From positions 241,245,088 to 241,309,087 of the forward strand of contig NC_134700.1 of assembly GCF_043290135.1 (NCBI RefSeq): a stretch of DNA of 64,000 nt. The letters are read 5' to 3'. Position 1 is the first letter of the stretch. Each line of letters begins with the position of its first letter. Origin of the DNA: Rhipicephalus microplus. Taxonomy: Eukaryota; Arthropoda; Arachnida; Ixodida; Ixodidae. The notes beneath the pieces were generated by a model. That model saw only the letters and a list, made by a program, of their open reading frames with translations. It was not told where the DNA came from and did no database searches. Position numbers and translations under genes: made by a program. This document shows positions 24,811 to 35,726 of the stretch, piece after piece.

Positions 24811-26002
24811 AAAGGCAGAATAAAAATTGAATTGCAACTTTTGAGTTTTGGTAAGTAGCTATATGTTATGCTGACTTGCTCTCTCTGTCGGCGTTAACAG
24901 AAACGTGACGTAACAGTGAATTAGCCTACACTCTCTAATCAAGCACGAATTCTATACCCTAACGTAAATTAAAGAGCATCAACACAAATGAAAGTAAGTT
25001 CTACTTGTCTGAGTGTGTTCGTTGGCTCTGACATTTCCAGGCTGAGATACACACTTTGGTTCAAGTTCAGTGAAGTGTTCGATATAGCATAAAGCAAAGG
25101 GTCTTCCTCTCAAAAAAAAAAAACAACAGTTTCAGTAGTTTGACTGATGCAAGTGGAAATGTTCGTATTGCCACGTTCCTTTCTTCAAGTTTTATTATCG
25201 CCCCGTTACACTATGTTCTGCGCAAACCGTGTCTACGGTGTTAGAGAAGCTTCGAGGCAGTAGTAGATCGTTTTCTTAAGATTACGCTCACTTCATGAAA
25301 CTTTCAAATTATTCTGGAACTTACGTCGCAACTAGCGATAATGCTAGAATGTTTCATGGCAAGTGTATAAATGCAGACACGCTTCGCCACTTCTCAGTTG
25401 ATCGACAGCCGACGCCCTGCGCGACGCTATTAGTGCCAGCTTCTTGCTGTGATCTTACTTTCCTTTTGCATGGCCCTTAGTACGGCCCGAATAAACAGTG
25501 TATCATTCGACCTGCAGTCCACTTCCTTCGTTCACGTCATGACCCCGTGACAGTTTTGTTTGACAGTTAAAACAATAGTTATGGAATCCTACACAACCTG
25601 GTTTCAGCATATAAATGCATGTGGTACTTGCCGAATGGGGAAGCAATCGATGTTATGTGATTTCCTGTGCTACGTGCTTGATGCCTAATGAAATAAACAA
25701 AGAGTAAAAAATGGCCTATGCACCTTTTTGCACGAAACGGAGGCATCAAAATGATAACAAATGAAGCACTGATTTTAGTGAGGAAAAAAAGGTAGTGGGA
25801 TGAACGACCCGGATAGGTTGTTACTAGTGTGATTAGGCTATAGTGTGCAATGTAATTTTAGTCACTTCCCCTACTTAATACTGTCTCTATTCTCGACCAG
25901 ACATTTTTGCCAACCCTCAGGATTGATTTGCTCCATATACTTAGCCCTGCCTACCACTAGTCAGAGACACACCCAGAAAATTCTTTCGGTTCAGCTAAAG
26001 CC
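24811..26002. other. Stretch without recognisable gene
   Basis: AT-rich DNA. A LINE body may have stood upstream of the relic at 26,003, but I could not extend the frame with confidence. Confidence 0.4.
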
Positions 26003-26164
26003 ACTCTGTACCACGTCACGTGGGAATGTCAGGCCATTGAAGCCTTAACATCAATACAAAATCTAACGACAGGGCTACGGGAGGAGCTTCTGGTCAGCGA
26101 TAACCTGAGAGATAAGCTGAGTCTGATCGACCGGGCCCACAGAGCGACTGCTGCAAGTGTGTGA
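26003..26164 (+). pseudogene. Non-LTR retrotransposon ORF2, C-terminal relic
   Basis: The frame from 26,003 to the stop at 26,162-26,164 encodes 53 residues. It begins TLYHVTWECQ and ends with a helical, charged tail (DNLRDKLSLIDRAHRATAAS). The H..W.C spacing and the tail of alternating leucine and charged residues match the extreme C-terminus of I/Jockey-type LINE polyproteins as I know them from ticks. The upstream cysteine pair, reverse transcriptase and RNase H are not readable in this frame. The copy is 5'-truncated and mutated. LINEs of this kind may supply the machinery Ruka uses, which is inference. Confidence 0.55.
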
Positions 26165-26502
26165 TGATGGTTGCGGACACCCACGGTGCCAACGGGAATG
26201 GACAACTTCGAAACTGAAATTGGCTTCTGTTGTGATCTCATAACAGATTTCGCTCTATATTCACGTGAATGAGATCTGCCCAACCAGGTGCAGCAAAGAT
26301 TATTGCTGCTCACAGTCCTTCAATGAATTCATTCGCTAAATTTTAATTATTTACTCTGGAAGGTCTTAGGTAATTATTCTCACTCAAGTACCTATACTAC
26401 ATATATCCAATTATGCTTCAACCACAATCATATATTTCTATTTTTTAGAAAAGAAGTGTATATTTAAGAGCTTGTTTCCCTTCTTAGAAGTAATATTATA
26501 GC
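26165..26502. other. Probable 3' UTR of the LINE relic, then AT-rich DNA
   Basis: The sequence after the stop codon is AT-rich from about 26,320. No clear poly-A tail or target duplication marks the end of the LINE. Confidence 0.35.
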
Positions 26503-26560
26503 GAACTAACAGACAGTGAAGCCAAGTAAAATATGAAGGATGTTATTGGAAGTAATTGCA
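26503..26560 (-). mobile_element. Dispersed repeat R3, copy 2
   Basis: On the minus strand it reads AATTACTTCCAATAACATCC and then TTGGCTTCACTGTCTGTTAG, matching the R3 tail at 15,590-15,700. An open frame on the minus strand shares the SNN..L..LG..VC ending with copy 1. Confidence 0.45.
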
Positions 26561-27598
26561 ATGCATATGTGAAGGGAGAAAAGTAGACAAAAAGATAACT
26601 TTTGCTGGAAGACATGCTTTTCATTATTTGGAAAACCACGTGTCACAGGTCGATGCACTGTTCTTGTGAGAGAAAGTAAAGTGTCGCTTGGTGCTTGTAT
26701 CAATGAAAAAAAAAGTTTAGCAATTCTTTTCCCTTCTCATCTCCATTGTGACCTGTAGCTGGCCCATAAGCAGCGAAGAGAAGACCCTTGCCAGCTTCAT
26801 TTGTTGGCCACAACACTACAACGATTGCGATCATAAGAAACAAAAGCACTGGGGAAGTGAGGAATGGCCACGCGTGTATCGGATGTGCCGTTGGTGTCGT
26901 CGAGGTAGTGTGGGAAGTAACTTGCGGCGTCCGCAAGAGCGGAAGCTGGGAGCGTCGCCATAGGAACGCCAATCGCACGCGCAACTTTGTTTCGTCCCCT
27001 ATGCGCTGTCGCAATGAGCATGCCAAGGAAATGGAGAAATCAGATGGGAGAATTGGGAGTGACAAAGGAAGGCAGAAGAGAGGAAGCGATGGAGCTGCTT
27101 GAATTGTTGGCCTCCGCGTGGTAACGCGTCTGTATTTGGCACTGCGTTCATGGCTTATTATGAAGTAAGCTAGCGAAGCTTCTACGCGAGTCTGGAGAGA
27201 ATCGCAAACTGCCGGAATTTCCTGTGGCGCTGGCAGACTGGGTGTGAGGTCGGGTTTGGAGGGTGTGGGATGGAGATTGGGACAAGATTGTGGAGTTAGG
27301 GAAGCGCTTGGTGCCGATGGGGTGTCGGGAATATGGAGAACGGAAGAAGTGGCTATGCGAGAAGGGCCGGCTGATTGTTATGACGGCTGAAGAAAATGAT
27401 GTGGATCCCCCGGTATTACTATTTCCGGCTGCATCTCCCGGCGAGAGAAAGGGGCGCAACAACTAGATACAAATTGCAAACGGGAGGAGTGGGGGTCAAG
27501 TAGAACTGCCAGAATCCAGGAGAGAGCGAGAGAACAAAAAACGGGTCTGCAAAAAAGGCTCTGTGCAATTTGTGACCTAATAACCTAATAAACGAGTT
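26561..27598. other. Stretch with GC-richer patch, no assigned gene
   Basis: From 26,700 to 27,470 there are open frames on both strands. One minus-strand frame (26,700-27,065) contains a hydrophobic run (VLLFLMIAIVVVLW) that could span a membrane, but an overlapping frame on the same strand is equally open. I found no splice evidence and assign no gene. Confidence 0.35.
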
Positions 27599-28064
27599 GC
27601 TATGAGCATAGAGTTTCTCAAAATTAACTAGAGGGCACTTTGGCGCTGCGATCGTTCAGCGACCATGAGAATAATGGGTAGTACACACATTTGCCTAGTC
27701 TTCGTGCTTGCGAGCGACGAATCGTACTTGCGGCTTCGTTTATTGCTGTGTTTCTATTTTGTTTTGAAAGAAAGAACATACCCTTCTGAACTTAGTGACT
27801 TGATTCGAAATGGTAAGCCTAAATAAATTAGGTTGTGAAGCGCAAACGGTGAACATTTGCTAATTTATGTTTTCGTGAAAAAACAGCTAAAAGCTGCACG
27901 AACACACACGAAGCCAGAAGCAGGCCAGAAGTACGAAAATTAGACAAATGTGTGTATTACCCATCAATCCCATGCTCGCTGAAGCGTTGTGCATTGCAGC
28001 TCCCATAGACACTAGCGCCAGAGTTCCCTCTAGTGTATATTGGGAAACTCTATGGCTATGAGAA
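27599..28064. mobile_element. Foldback element with about 165-bp imperfect inverted arms
   Basis: The left arm starts CTATGAGCATAGAGTTTC and the right arm ends GAAACTCTATGGCTATGAG. Inside, ACTAGAGGG.ACT.TGGCGCT and TACACACATTTG.CTA..TTCGT.CTT appear in both arms in inverted order. The 130-bp centre is AT-rich and non-coding. It resembles a long-TIR MITE or foldback. I could not identify a target duplication or a superfamily. Confidence 0.7.
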
Positions 28065-28907
28065 CGGTAATGCATGTTAAAAATGAAGGGGACCAGACAA
28101 GCAGACAAGAAAAACGTTTATGCGGGTAGTGAGAACCGACCATAATTTCTTTTACGTGATTTACCTAAGCAAATTTTATCTCAAGAAAATTTGTAGCTGA
28201 ATAAGTTACATGCTTGTGTACGCTCACGCCATTGTACGCTCACTTCATGCTGGGCATCAAATACACGAGAAGCACTTTTTGATTCACGAGGAATTTTTTA
28301 CGCTTATCAAGTCAATAAGGTTCGTGAACCGAAAACCGCTGCGCAAGGTTTTCATCACATTTTTTCAAAGGTTTGGTAAAAGGTCGCACTGCTAAGAGAA
28401 TGATTATGGTAAAACTTGTGGCACAGCATGGAGCATATGGATGCCCGTAGCACGAATAGATGGACAAATCTTTATTTAAAACCTGCAGATTAGCGGCCGA
28501 GCCTAGGCTGCACGAGTGTTCGAGGTAATATTTAGCCTTTCCGCCACTTCCCTGGCCTGCTGGATGGCTCAAAGTTGGTCTTCAAAGTATGAGCTAGCCA
28601 AGCCGTCAACGCTCGCAACATGTAAACCATATTTTAAAGACGAAAGTCTGTCTTGGGGACCATCGACGCAAAAATTTTGGTATGTCTGTTCACTTGTACG
28701 TTTGTCCGCCTTTAACGGTACTATAAAAGGCACCAGACGATACCCCAACAGTGGACCCCATCCGCTACGCCCACCAATATAGCTCGAAATTCAGTGTTCG
28801 TACTTGTGTGATTGTCAGTTAAAGAACAATTATTACACATATCTGAGGCTCTATAACAACACGTCAATATTCTGTATGTGTCTATTTCGCTAAAGAAGGC
28901 ATACATG
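28065..28907. other. Stretch without recognisable gene; TATA-like word
   Basis: The sequence at about 28,470-28,790 is GC-richer and holds a TATAAAAG at 28,722-28,729. No ORF or initiator convincingly follows. It could be a transposon promoter fragment. Confidence 0.35.
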
Positions 28908-29272
28908 AGTAATTCTAGGAACCGCAGCGTTTATCACGCTGCGCTGACCATGCAACGCTTGCACAAAAAGGCAAGTGTTTCCAACGCTTTGATTAGACGA
29001 CACGGTGGCGGAACCTACCCGTCGCCTTGCATCCTACACCTTATCACCTCCGAGACGGACGCACACGCCGCGCGCTTTGTTTTCCAGGATAACTGCCAGA
29101 TAGTGCTCATGTATCACGTGTGACGTGACGTGATGCGCTCGTTCGCCTCTGCTGCATACTATTCACCAATTTTGTTGCGCATAACATCAAATAAACGTTT
29201 TGTTGACTCTCTTCAGACGCAAGACTATCGTCTTTCGACGACTTTTGAGGTGTAACATGCAGATACGAGGCC
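28908..29272 (+). mobile_element. Dispersed repeat D, copy 1
   Basis: It shares an ordered series of blocks with 47,523-47,984 read on the minus strand: AGTAATTCTA, GCTGACCATGCA.CGCTT, AAGTGTTTCCAACGCTTTG, TCTTCGACGACT-like and ACACCTTATCACCTCCGAGA. This copy lacks two short segments present in copy 2. Its end, from GCAAGACTATCGTC to AACATGCAGATACG, is in the opposite orientation to the same block in copy 2. Confidence 0.65.
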
Positions 29273-29824
29273 AATTTTTTCCCTAAGGGGCACATGCATC
29301 ATTTTATTCGTTGAAACACAGCGAACAAGATAAATGGTGATATAGAACAGAATAACAATTAGAAAACAAGAACTAACAGCCCAGAAAAGTGAATACGAAA
29401 ACATGGTGATCCTCAAACAGTAAAAATAAATAGAAAGAAATTCGAACGTGGTGAAAAAGTGATGGTAAAGTAGAGCAGGATATTGGGAAGCAATATAAGG
29501 GTATGATCAGCAAGTAGCTATCACGATATAACAAAGATGTTAACAATCGTTTGGCAGCGTTCAAAAGGTGCCCAGAACGCGAGAAAATGTTGGGTTAGAC
29601 ATCCGTCGACATCGCTACCCGAAGGCGTTAACAACCAACACACTAATATGGCTGCTCTTTAACATGCACGATCTCTCGCTGGGTTCTCTAAAGTGCCTCT
29701 TGACTTCAGTTTTCGTCTACTGTCTCACTTTCTGTGCCAGTTTCATAGTCTTGAAGCCTATATGTTGTACAGCGTTTTTTCCGTTCCAGAGCATAGAAAT
29801 TGCTAAGCTTTGCACTAATTCTTA
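29273..29824. other. Stretch without recognisable gene
   Basis: AT-rich DNA with short frames only. I see nothing in it. Confidence 0.45.
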
Positions 29825-29940
29825 GCGACGTGTCTGTCAAATCAATGGCGCTGAGCAGGCGCGTCACGAACGACAGCGGTGCCGAGCTAGGCAAGCAAAA
29901 ACACGACGCTTAGGGATGCACCAGGGATGTGTGCGCCTAC
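29825..29940 (+). mobile_element. LTR-like fragment related to 50,797-50,900
   Basis: GGCGCTGAGCAGGCGCG, CACGAA..., and GTGCGCCTACT occur in the same order and spacing as in the candidate solo LTR at 50,797. Only about 100 bp are recognisable. Confidence 0.4.
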
Positions 29941-31760
29941 TTGAGTTCATAGTGCGAGGTTTATCCCGACAAGTCCCGCTATTATTTCGCTTTGTCGTAT
30001 GCACTGAACTACTATACTGAAAAAAATGCTGAATGCGGAAAGAAGCAGAGAGTAAAACAATTGAAAAGCGAAACTTCTCATGAAACCCTTCGGAGTCGTC
30101 CTTATTGTAAGTTTGAGGATACCACTATAAATCTGTAACACAATTGAAGATGTAAAAAACAAAGTGCTACATATATAAAAAGTTACAGGTAAAATGAATA
30201 ATATACAATCTAATATAACCCTCTTATGACATGGACACATCGTCATAGAAAAAGAAGAATCTCTGATACACAGTGCAAGATGTAACTTTTATTTAGAATA
30301 TAGTCGTATGCGTAATTTTTTTCCAGGTACCGCAATGTGGCATGGATAGGGAAAATGTTGCTGCAGAAAAGCCACAATTTGTATAGAGCAACACGTAACG
30401 AAGCAGACCGAATGGAAGAGGGGAAGAGAAGAAAGAGAGGCAGGCGGGCAAACAGGAAAGCGAACCACCCTGCAAACATAGTTTCATCTTGCGTTGTTCG
30501 CGTATGTTTCCTTAGGATGCATACAGCTATGGGAAATTCAGCCCTGACCATGTGGTTACCTGCATCTGGACGTTCTTCAACATACTGAATACTTCCTGAT
30601 TCGACAAAAAAATAAAAAAAGAAGAAAATAAATGTTTTTCTAAGTAGCTGGTTCACTCTTCACGGCATCCTCGTTCAACACTTTCTTTAGTTATATTTTA
30701 TTCTTTTATGAACGTCTCATCTCCTAGTACTTTTTGGTTCGGGCGCGAGATAAAACTGTTACAATAATGTCAGTGCAAATACGGAAGCCGGAGTTGAAGA
30801 AATGCTAGAGGAAAGAAAGTAGAGTTCGAAAAAAGAAATAAATATAAAAACCAGAGACAAGCAAATTGAGAAAACCAAAGGCGAGGAATGAAGCCGCAAA
30901 GAGAGGCTGTCCGCTGGTGCTGACAGCGCGTTTCTAAGAGATGAAAGGAAACCTCTACGTGGGCGACCGAGCTCAAAACTCTGGCTCTATGAAAAGGAGG
31001 AGAGTTTAAGCAAGAAGGAGTATGGCAAGGGAGTGATGGAGACAGCGATATAAGAAGGGGTCAAAAGGATGAAATATCAAAGCATTGGAGCCGATACTTT
31101 TGGTTTCTGGCACGCAGTGACAAGACGAAAAAAAATGGCGGTCGCAGTAGTTGTCCATGTTGGTTCTCATGAACCGCCCCGCAAAAACTTCAACGTACGC
31201 TTCTTATTTACTTTCATCGCATAGAACGTAAAATTTTTAGGAGCTTGTTTCCCGGACGCGGCTTTCATTTGCGAGCCTAGCGGCAACCCATGCGTCAAAT
31301 CTTTGAAGTGGACCTTTATTTGTTTTGTTTTGCGCCTCCCCCCTCTCCAATAATGAGGCAGCAATCACTGTGGAGAACCTTGCGTAACAGAGACGTTACG
31401 AAGTCGATTGCCTGTTAGCTCTTATTTTTGCTATGGCTTACGAAGAAAAAGGTCGGGCGTATCTTTCACTAGCAGCGCACGACTAAAGGCGTAGTAGAGA
31501 TCACGGGTTTTAGCTGGTACGCGCCACACCAAGTGATGCCAAGTTATAAAGAGTAATGCCAGTTTATGCTAACAAAAAGGAACTATAATGCAAACTGATG
31601 CCAAATTACAGTTGATGGCAGCACTGTCGCATGTCGTCATTTCGACCGAACTACCTCGTGGGCAATTGAAACGAGTCGAGTCAAATAGTCTCGACTGGCC
31701 ACCTGTCGTGATTTCCGATGAGTTGCTTCCTGATGGGCAGAGCGAACCTTGTTCCCCCTG
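29941..31760. other. Stretch without recognisable gene
   Basis: AT-rich DNA. The 137-codon minus-strand frame at 30,243-30,656 and its neighbours are rich in Phe/Leu/Ser from T-rich strands, with no domain. Confidence 0.4.
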
Positions 31761-31810
31761 TATCCCCTGTGGCACATACCCGAGAAAGCGGGTATGTGCC
31801 ACAGGGGATA
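31761..31810. repeat. Perfect 22-bp palindrome with 6-nt loop
   Basis: Arms 31,761-31,782 and 31,789-31,810 are fully complementary around AGAAAG. The arm contains CCCTGTGGCACATACCCG. It lies at the left of a minisatellite-bearing element, and a weaker version occurs at 1210-1241. The next segment (ATGAGTATGTGCC) repeats part of the arm. Confidence 0.93.
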
Positions 31811-32150
31811 GATGAGTATGTGCCAAAGGGGAAGGAGAGAATTGATCGCGTGACTACGATGGCGATGAAAAGATGAGAGATGGCGGTACTTGGATTGTTC
31901 ACTAGACGGACACGTGGACGAACGCATGGATGGACAGACAAGCAGACAGACGGATGGACGGATGGACGCACGGACGAACGCAGGGACGGATGCCCGGATG
32001 AATGCATAGACGGACATACGCAGCGATCTACGCACGGACAGATGGACGGACGCACGGACGGATACGAGCAAGAACGAATGAATGGACGGAAGCGCGGACG
32101 GAGTGACAGATGCTTCACCTTACTCATCATCATTCACTCCCTGGATATGC
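31811..32150 (+). mobile_element. STR-tailed dispersed element family 2, copy 1
   Basis: The flank GATGAAAAGATGAGAGATGG..GTACTTGGATTGTTCACTAG (31,863-31,905) precedes a degenerate GGAC/GGATG-type minisatellite (about 31,905-32,115), which is followed by GATGCTTCACC..CTCATCATCATTCAC. Both flanks recur around a pure (GTAT)n array at 38,926-39,226 in reverse orientation. No coding capacity. Confidence 0.6.
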
Positions 32151-32708
32151 TGTGATTTTTTCTTTCACGCTAGTTTGCGATCGCCCTAAGCAGCGTCGCT
32201 TTTTATAATGGTGGATTGAATATATTCTTCAGGATGCACGTAGATATTATCTTTTTCCGTTAGCGTCATTCGGCCGCTTTTTCTATATTTGCGCTGTGAT
32301 GTTATTCAAGACGCCTGCTTTTCTGCTTTTTCTTTTGGGGGGGGGGGGATTGTAACACGCTATACTAGCAGCAGGGTTGTCACCATTTTTCTTTAGGCTA
32401 GAGGAATACTGTGTTTAGTGTGAAAAATTCTTACAATGGTGTGATATTCTGGTTTCTAGGTCATATTATAGGGTGCCTCTCTGCTGATAAAACCAAAAGT
32501 CCCAGGTAAAGTTGACTCTTGCCTTCCCGTGTAAGAGGCATGCAAGTTCAATAACAATATAAACTAGTATATCGTTAAGATGAGCCTATGCTTACTCAAG
32601 AGCCGCGTGCTGGTCACTGCTAGGATGCCGGCATGCATGACCTTGCCTTCTGCGCTGCCGTATGCTAAAACACGTGTCCCTTAAGCACTTGACGGAGAAG
32701 CAGAATTT
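32151..32708. other. Stretch without recognisable gene
   Basis: AT-rich DNA with a poly-G run at about 32,337-32,348. Nothing else seen. Confidence 0.5.
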
Positions 32709-32951
32709 GGATTGATAGTTGTGTAGAGCTTAACGTCCCAAAACCACCATATTAATATGAGAGACTCCGTAGTGGAGAGCTCGGAAGATTTCCCCCACCT
32801 GGGGTTCTTTAACGTGCACCCAAATCTGAGCACACGGACCTACAGAATTTCCGCATCCTTCGGAAATTCAGCCACCGCCGCCAGGATTTGATCCCGCGAC
32901 GTGCGGGTCAGCAGCCGAGTACCTTAGCCACTAGACCACCACGGTGGGGCC
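32709..32951 (-). mobile_element. Ruka SINE, full length
   Basis: Reverse-oriented copy with the tRNA-like head at the right end. The near-matching 10-mers AGCAGAATTT (32,699-32,708) and AGCAGGATTT (32,952-32,961) are a target duplication with one mismatch. It lies just upstream of the promoter-like module at 32,970-33,600. Confidence 0.9.
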
Positions 32952-32969
32952 AGCAGGATTTTCTTGTTC

Positions 32970-33450
32970 TCAGAGTTTTAGATGCGGAGCATCTTATACT
33001 CGCGCCTTGTAGTGCGCCGTCCGCACCGCTTCTCGAACATTCGACAGCTGACGCGCGCGCATGCGCCGTCGCGCCGTCGCCCACTCTTCCACCATCTGTG
33101 CATCCCTTCCTCCTCTACACACCGCGCGCGCTTCACTCCTCCACCATCTGTGCACCCTTCCTCCTCTACACACCGCGTTCGACATCTACAATTCTCCTGA
33201 TTCTCCAGTGGACGCGCATGTGGCGTCGCGCTTCGAGAACATTCAACAGCTGACAGTGCATGCGCCGTCGTGCTGTATATATACTCAAGGTCGGCGCTCG
33301 CTCGCTCACTTGCCGCTCGTCGGTTGGTTTGTACGGCGCGTCGACGTCCAAGGTCGCGGTGAAATGAATTCCAACGAATCCACAAACACAATGATGGACG
33401 TCCCTTCGACCAGCGCCGCCCTTTCGCATACGTGTGTACGTGTTCACTCA
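32970..33450 (+). repeat. GC-rich module with internal duplications
   Basis: It begins AGATGCGGAGCATCTTATAC, a short palindromic end-like motif. CCACCATCTGTGCA..CCTTCCTCCTCTACACACCGCG occurs twice, 52 bp apart (33,089 and 33,141). GAACATTC.ACAGCTGAC plus GCATGCGCCGTCG occurs twice, about 206 bp apart (33,030s and 33,240s). The nested duplications and end-like palindrome suggest a transposon or duplicated gene 5' end. The family is unknown. Confidence 0.55.
33276..33311 (+). promoter_or_regulatory. Core promoter: TATA box and Inr-like TCACTT
   Basis: TATATATA at 33,276-33,283 is followed 32 bp later by the A of TCACTT (33,306-33,311), close to the arthropod initiator TCA(G/T)T(C/T) and at the canonical spacing. 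The region is otherwise GC-rich, so the TATA word stands out. An ATG with a 46-codon frame follows 56 bp after the predicted start. Confidence 0.45.
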
Positions 33451-33504
33451 TTTAACACCCCCTCCTACAACCACGTTAACCAATTTAGCCATCGACCCAA
33501 GTAA
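33364..33504 (+). CDS. Short ORF, possible first exon (46 aa)
   Basis: The frame starts MNSNESTNTMMDVPSTSAAL and ends at a TAA lying inside CCAAGTAAGT, a good 5' splice-site match. Read as genomic DNA it is a 46-residue peptide. If the donor is used, it is the 5' coding exon of a longer gene. It sits just downstream of the TATA/Inr pair. I recognise no family. The MDVP-Ser/Thr start loosely recalls the frame at 42,979 (MDVPEATLPST), which is a weak hint only. It overlaps the first 61-bp tandem unit. Confidence 0.3.
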   Translation: MNSNESTNTMMDVPSTSAALSHTCVRVHSFNTPSYNHVNQFSHRPK

Positions 33505-33597
33505 GTCGCAATTTAACACCCCATTTCACAACCACGTTAACCAATTTAGCCATCGACCCAAGTAAGTCGCACTTTAACACCCCGTTAACCAATTATA
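33451..33597 (+). repeat. 61-bp tandem repeat, 2.4 copies
   Basis: Units start TTTAACACCCC at 33,451, 33,512 and 33,573. The first two contain ACCACGTTAACCAATTTAGC and the donor-like CCAAGTAAGTCGC. The third is cut short at GTTAACCAATTA. Confidence 0.93.
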
Positions 33598-35081
<1,484 letters not shown>

Positions 35082-35726
35082 ATGAAATGGAGTACAGGAG
35101 TTCTGGCGGAATCAATACATGTGGCCTTCTTATCGAAAGTTAACAGAGAAAGAAAGGGGGGGGGGGGCTCTGTAGTGAGTGAGAGGAAGCATGTTTGTGT
35201 TGCGAGAAACAATAGGAGGGCCCTGTCCAGTGTGAACACCAAGAAACAAGGCATCCGCAAGGACTTGCCTGTCAGCGTTTCGAAGAAGCGCAGTTTTCTT
35301 AGCTTGGCTGCATCGCTTTCGGACAACCATGAAATTCAATATGGTGTGTTCAAAGGCAGTCACAGGAGTGGACGCTTAGTGAGTATTGGTTTCACTCGTC
35401 TTGCTTTGGGCATTGTTTTTACGTTGAGTAAAAGAATGGCTAGACTTGAAGTACCGAACCTAAATGCACGAATGGGTGTAACAATCAATACAGCCACTCT
35501 AGCCGAAGCCCATGATTTGAAGCAGTACGCCCAGATAAGAGAACTGCAGTCGAGAACGACTGTTATCCCCAATATCAGACGAGATTCCAGTGTTTGCAGA
35601 AAGCGGTCATCCGCTTTCCCCAATCCTGGAACATTTTTTGATGCCTTAATCTTTAGTACCCCTAATGACGTGTTATATTGGTGTGTTTCGGTGAGTCAGA
35701 GCCTACTCATGGGTTTCAAGAAATAG
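35082..35726 (+). CDS. Unassigned ORF, 214 codons (doubtful)
   Basis: Apart from pol, this is the longest ATG-initiated frame in the window. It is open upstream to 34,983 without an ATG. I recognise no domain, signal peptide or repeat. The product would be basic, with a Gly run encoded by an 11-12-nt poly-G tract near 35,157-35,168, which is unusual in coding DNA. Long open frames also lie opposite it (35,360-35,623 and 34,916-35,326 minus), which points to low stop density and not to selection. It could be a decayed transposon gene or chance. Confidence 0.15.
   Translation: MKWSTGVLAESIHVAFLSKVNRERKGGGGSVVSERKHVCVARNNRRALSSVNTKKQGIRKDLPVSVSKKRSFLSLAASLSDNHEIQYGVFKGSHRSGRLVSIGFTRLALGIVFTLSKRMARLEVPNLNARMGVTINTATLAEAHDLKQYAQIRELQSRTTVIPNIRRDSSVCRKRSSAFPNPGTFFDALIFSTPNDVLYWCVSVSQSLLMGFKK

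Noticed and set aside
26700..27065. Minus-strand frame with a hydrophobic, membrane-like run
   Set aside because: A second open frame on the same strand reads equally well, and no donor or acceptor pair supports an exon.
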